The notes under the pieces are model-generated. The model worked only from the letters and a program-made list of their open reading frames with translations. It ran no database searches and had not been told where the DNA came from. Source: CAYZMH01 sp964479445 (GTDB lineage: Bacteria > Bacteroidota > Bacteroidia > Bacteroidales > GCA-2748055). Taken from it: 64,000 nt of DNA. This document shows positions 62,431 through 64,000 of this stretch, in pieces. The stretch's first letter is position 1. Each line of letters begins with the position of its first letter. A program made the position numbers and the translations under genes. The DNA is taken from contig CAYZMH010000001.1 in NCBI GenBank assembly GCA_964479445.1, positions 62,001 through 126,000 on the forward strand. Reading direction: 5' to 3'.

Positions 62431-64000
62431 TCAGGGATTAAACCCGGCATCCATTCCCATTCCGGAACCTCCGCCCGCTTCCCCCTGTCTATCAGGACGA
62501 TAATTATTAATCCGGTAACTCAGGGTAAGCATCAACACCCGGGGTTCCCGTTGCATGATAACGTGCTGTTGAAAATCCTGTCCCGTGCTGGTGAAATCAC
62601 GTTTGATGGTGCCGAACAAGTCCCTGACCTGAAGGGTAGCTGAAAGTTGCCGCTTAAACAGATCCTGTCTCAACGCTAAATTCATGTAGGTGAATCCCTC
62701 TCTTCTTCCCTGCGCAGTCACAGACGGACCCCGATAGGCAAGGTTGGCCTGGAAACGTGTGGTTGGCGTAATGGTAAAGGTGGCATTGAGGTTGGCGTCC
62801 CAGTTCCAGCTCTGGTCGTCAATGACCTCTTCGTTTAGCGTGCCCCGTATGCTGTAATAGTAGGAGTTAACACTTCCGTTCATCTTAAGCCACTTCCAGA
62901 GCTGCCAGTTGAGCATCACTTCGGAACCAAGCGAGTGATCCTCGTTAAGATTCTGAACTCTCCGGTAAAACAGGTCCGACTCATCATCATACTCGGTTAT
63001 TCGGGTCATCAGATTATTTGTGTTCCTGTAATACATTTCCACGGCCAGAAAGTTTTTACCCCATCCTTTCTGGTACCCCAGCTCCATGGAGGAGATATAC
63101 TCTGGTTCAAGTCCGGGATTTCCTATGCGAACGGTCTGACGGTCGATGTAGCTCGGAATAGAGTCAAGCCAGTAACCACGTGGTCGGTCTACGCGACGAC
63201 TGTAGCTCAGCATAAGCTGATGATCGTTGGTAAATTGACGTGCGAAATGTATGGTTGGATAAAGATCAAACCGGTTGATCACATTGGAGCTGTTGAAATT
63301 TTCATACCGGATAGCCCGGTAGGTATATTCACCCCTGAGTCCGAATTGGTACTGTATCTGAGACCATTCACCTGAATACATGGCATAGGCAGACTGGATG
63401 TTTCTGAAATAATCGATCTCACTGCTGAATAACCCGTTCTCGGTCCAGGATTCGGATGCCGGATCAAATTCCTGGAAGGAGTAGTACTCAAGGTCACTAT
63501 CCAGGCGTGCCTGGTAGCCTGCTTCAAGTTTGCCGTTTTCCCCCAGGGGAAGCGTATAATCGGTCTGAAACCTGAATTCATATCCGTTCTCATCTTCCAG
63601 GTTACGGGTTTTCTCCGGTATGATATCACTGTCGATGATATAATCGGCATCGGTATTGTAATATGCCTGATTCTCCATATCATCTCCTGTTCTCTGGGAG
63701 AAATTGAGCAGGGTAATCCATTTGTGCTCCGGTGTATCGAACTCCTGACTATAATTCAGGTTTATCCCGTAATACCAGCCCTGATTCTCCATGATATTTT
63801 CATTCACATAGTAAATGTCCTCTGTGGCTGGTACGGTATATTCATGTGATTGGTTGGATCTGTCAATGCCAAATGTATAGCTCCCCCCGTCTGCTTCTAT
63901 CGAAAGATTGGATTTATCAGTAAGGTCGTAATCCATTCCACCCCTGAGGTTTATTCCACCACGCATGAAATCGAAATCACCATTGGCCACCAGGTAATCG
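62431..64000 (-). CDS. Outer-membrane beta-barrel receptor-like protein (truncated at window end)
   Basis: The frame is open to the last base, so the start lies beyond the window; a GTG at 63990 is not the true start. About 520 residues of barrel are visible, matching the outer-membrane-barrel half of TonB-receptor-like (OMP_b-brl_3) proteins: MELGYQKGWGKNFLAVEMYY, VQNLNEDHSLGSEVMLNWQL and LALRQDLFKRQLSATLQVRD, then LFGTIKRDFTSTGQDF. The C-terminus is a Gly/Met-rich tail (GGGSGMGMDAGFNP). It is separated by 245 bases from the TonB receptor gene downstream. The plug domain, if any, is outside the window. Confidence 0.85.
   Translation of the reverse strand, partial: DYLVANGDFDFMRGGINLRGGMDYDLTDKSNLSIEADGGSYTFGIDRSNQSHEYTVPATEDIYYVNENIMENQGWYYGINLNYSQEFDTPEHKWITLLNFSQRTGDDMENQAYYNTDADYIIDSDIIPEKTRNLEDENGYEFRFQTDYTLPLGENGKLEAGYQARLDSDLEYYSFQEFDPASESWTENGLFSSEIDYFRNIQSAYAMYSGEWSQIQYQFGLRGEYTYRAIRYENFNSSNVINRFDLYPTIHFARQFTNDHQLMLSYSRRVDRPRGYWLDSIPSYIDRQTVRIGNPGLEPEYISSMELGYQKGWGKNFLAVEMYYRNTNNLMTRITEYDDESDLFYRRVQNLNEDHSLGSEVMLNWQLWKWLKMNGSVNSYYYSIRGTLNEEVIDDQSWNWDANLNATFTITPTTRFQANLAYRGPSVTAQGRREGFTYMNLALRQDLFKRQLSATLQVRDLFGTIKRDFTSTGQDFQQHVIMQREPRVLMLTLSYRINNYRPDRQGEAGGGSGMGMDAGFNP

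Noticed and set aside
1..64000. Mobile elements, phage, rRNA and CRISPR-Cas
   Set aside because: No transposase, integrase, terminal repeats, phage structural genes or rRNA sequence were recognised on either strand.

Overview
The window reads as a contig of a Bacteroidota chromosome, probably near Bacteroidales/Marinilabiliales (order-level placement is inference). Evidence: an rpmB-rpmG-DUF4295 operon, DUF4252, DUF4249, DUF4268 and DUF6340-type proteins, a TonB receptor paired with a DUF4249 lipoprotein, a bTHX ribosomal protein, few Shine-Dalgarno sites and several TAnnTTTG promoter elements. No rRNA, phage, IS element, integrase or CRISPR array was seen. Two assembly gaps are exactly 100 N (17595-17694, 21873-21972) and one is 10 N (59743-59752). 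The first and last genes run off the window.

Layout. 1-6.4 kb: end of an FAD/Fe-S oxidase, a dicarboxylate/amino-acid symporter, an AT-rich spacer with four similar inverted repeats before an XRE regulator, pyrD, and an S41 protease lipoprotein. 6.6-16.5 kb: exported Pcm, tRNA-Lys, a DUF4252 / ECF sigma / anti-sigma-like / DUF4252 cassette, an exonuclease-GIY-YIG fusion, a bTHX-like protein with a long disordered tail, an MsrB lipoprotein, a DUF4268-like protein, an aldo/keto reductase and a C69 dipeptidase. 16.5-23.6 kb: a PPC-repeat lipoprotein, OsmC, a DUF4405 membrane protein with a radical SAM protein and a family-4 UDG, an AhpD-like protein and MnmE. CRP/FNR-type palindromes precede both osmC and the DUF4405 operon.

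23.6-29.6 kb: a tightly packed export operon (outer-membrane barrel, MMPL/RND pump, LolA-like protein, then a repeat-built ATGA-coupled ORF) under a membrane-bound AraC-type regulator. 29.7-35.7 kb: sucD, a sirtuin, fabG, a DUF6340-like lipoprotein, an M48 protease and cinA in one direction. 35.8-48 kb: housekeeping genes (rpmB, rpmG, DUF4295, ftsY, rimO, clpC, gyrA, a TPR protein, typA). 48.3-53.7 kb: dodecin, an RRM protein, a CPBP-like protein, a hemolysin III protein, a TPR histidine kinase and exported MsrA.

53.8-64 kb: a complete AmmeMemoRadiSam cassette (radical SAM enzyme, Memo-like B, AMMECR1-like A), a sugar porter behind a leader with a terminator hairpin, a basic exported protein with an OB-like C-terminus, a TonB receptor/DUF4249 pair and a truncated outer-membrane barrel. 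Common threads are envelope maintenance and periplasmic protein repair (exported Pcm, MsrB and MsrA). The least understood parts are the AmmeMemoRadiSam cassette, the DUF4252/sigma cassette, the tailed bTHX protein and the repeat-built ORF after the LolA-like gene.
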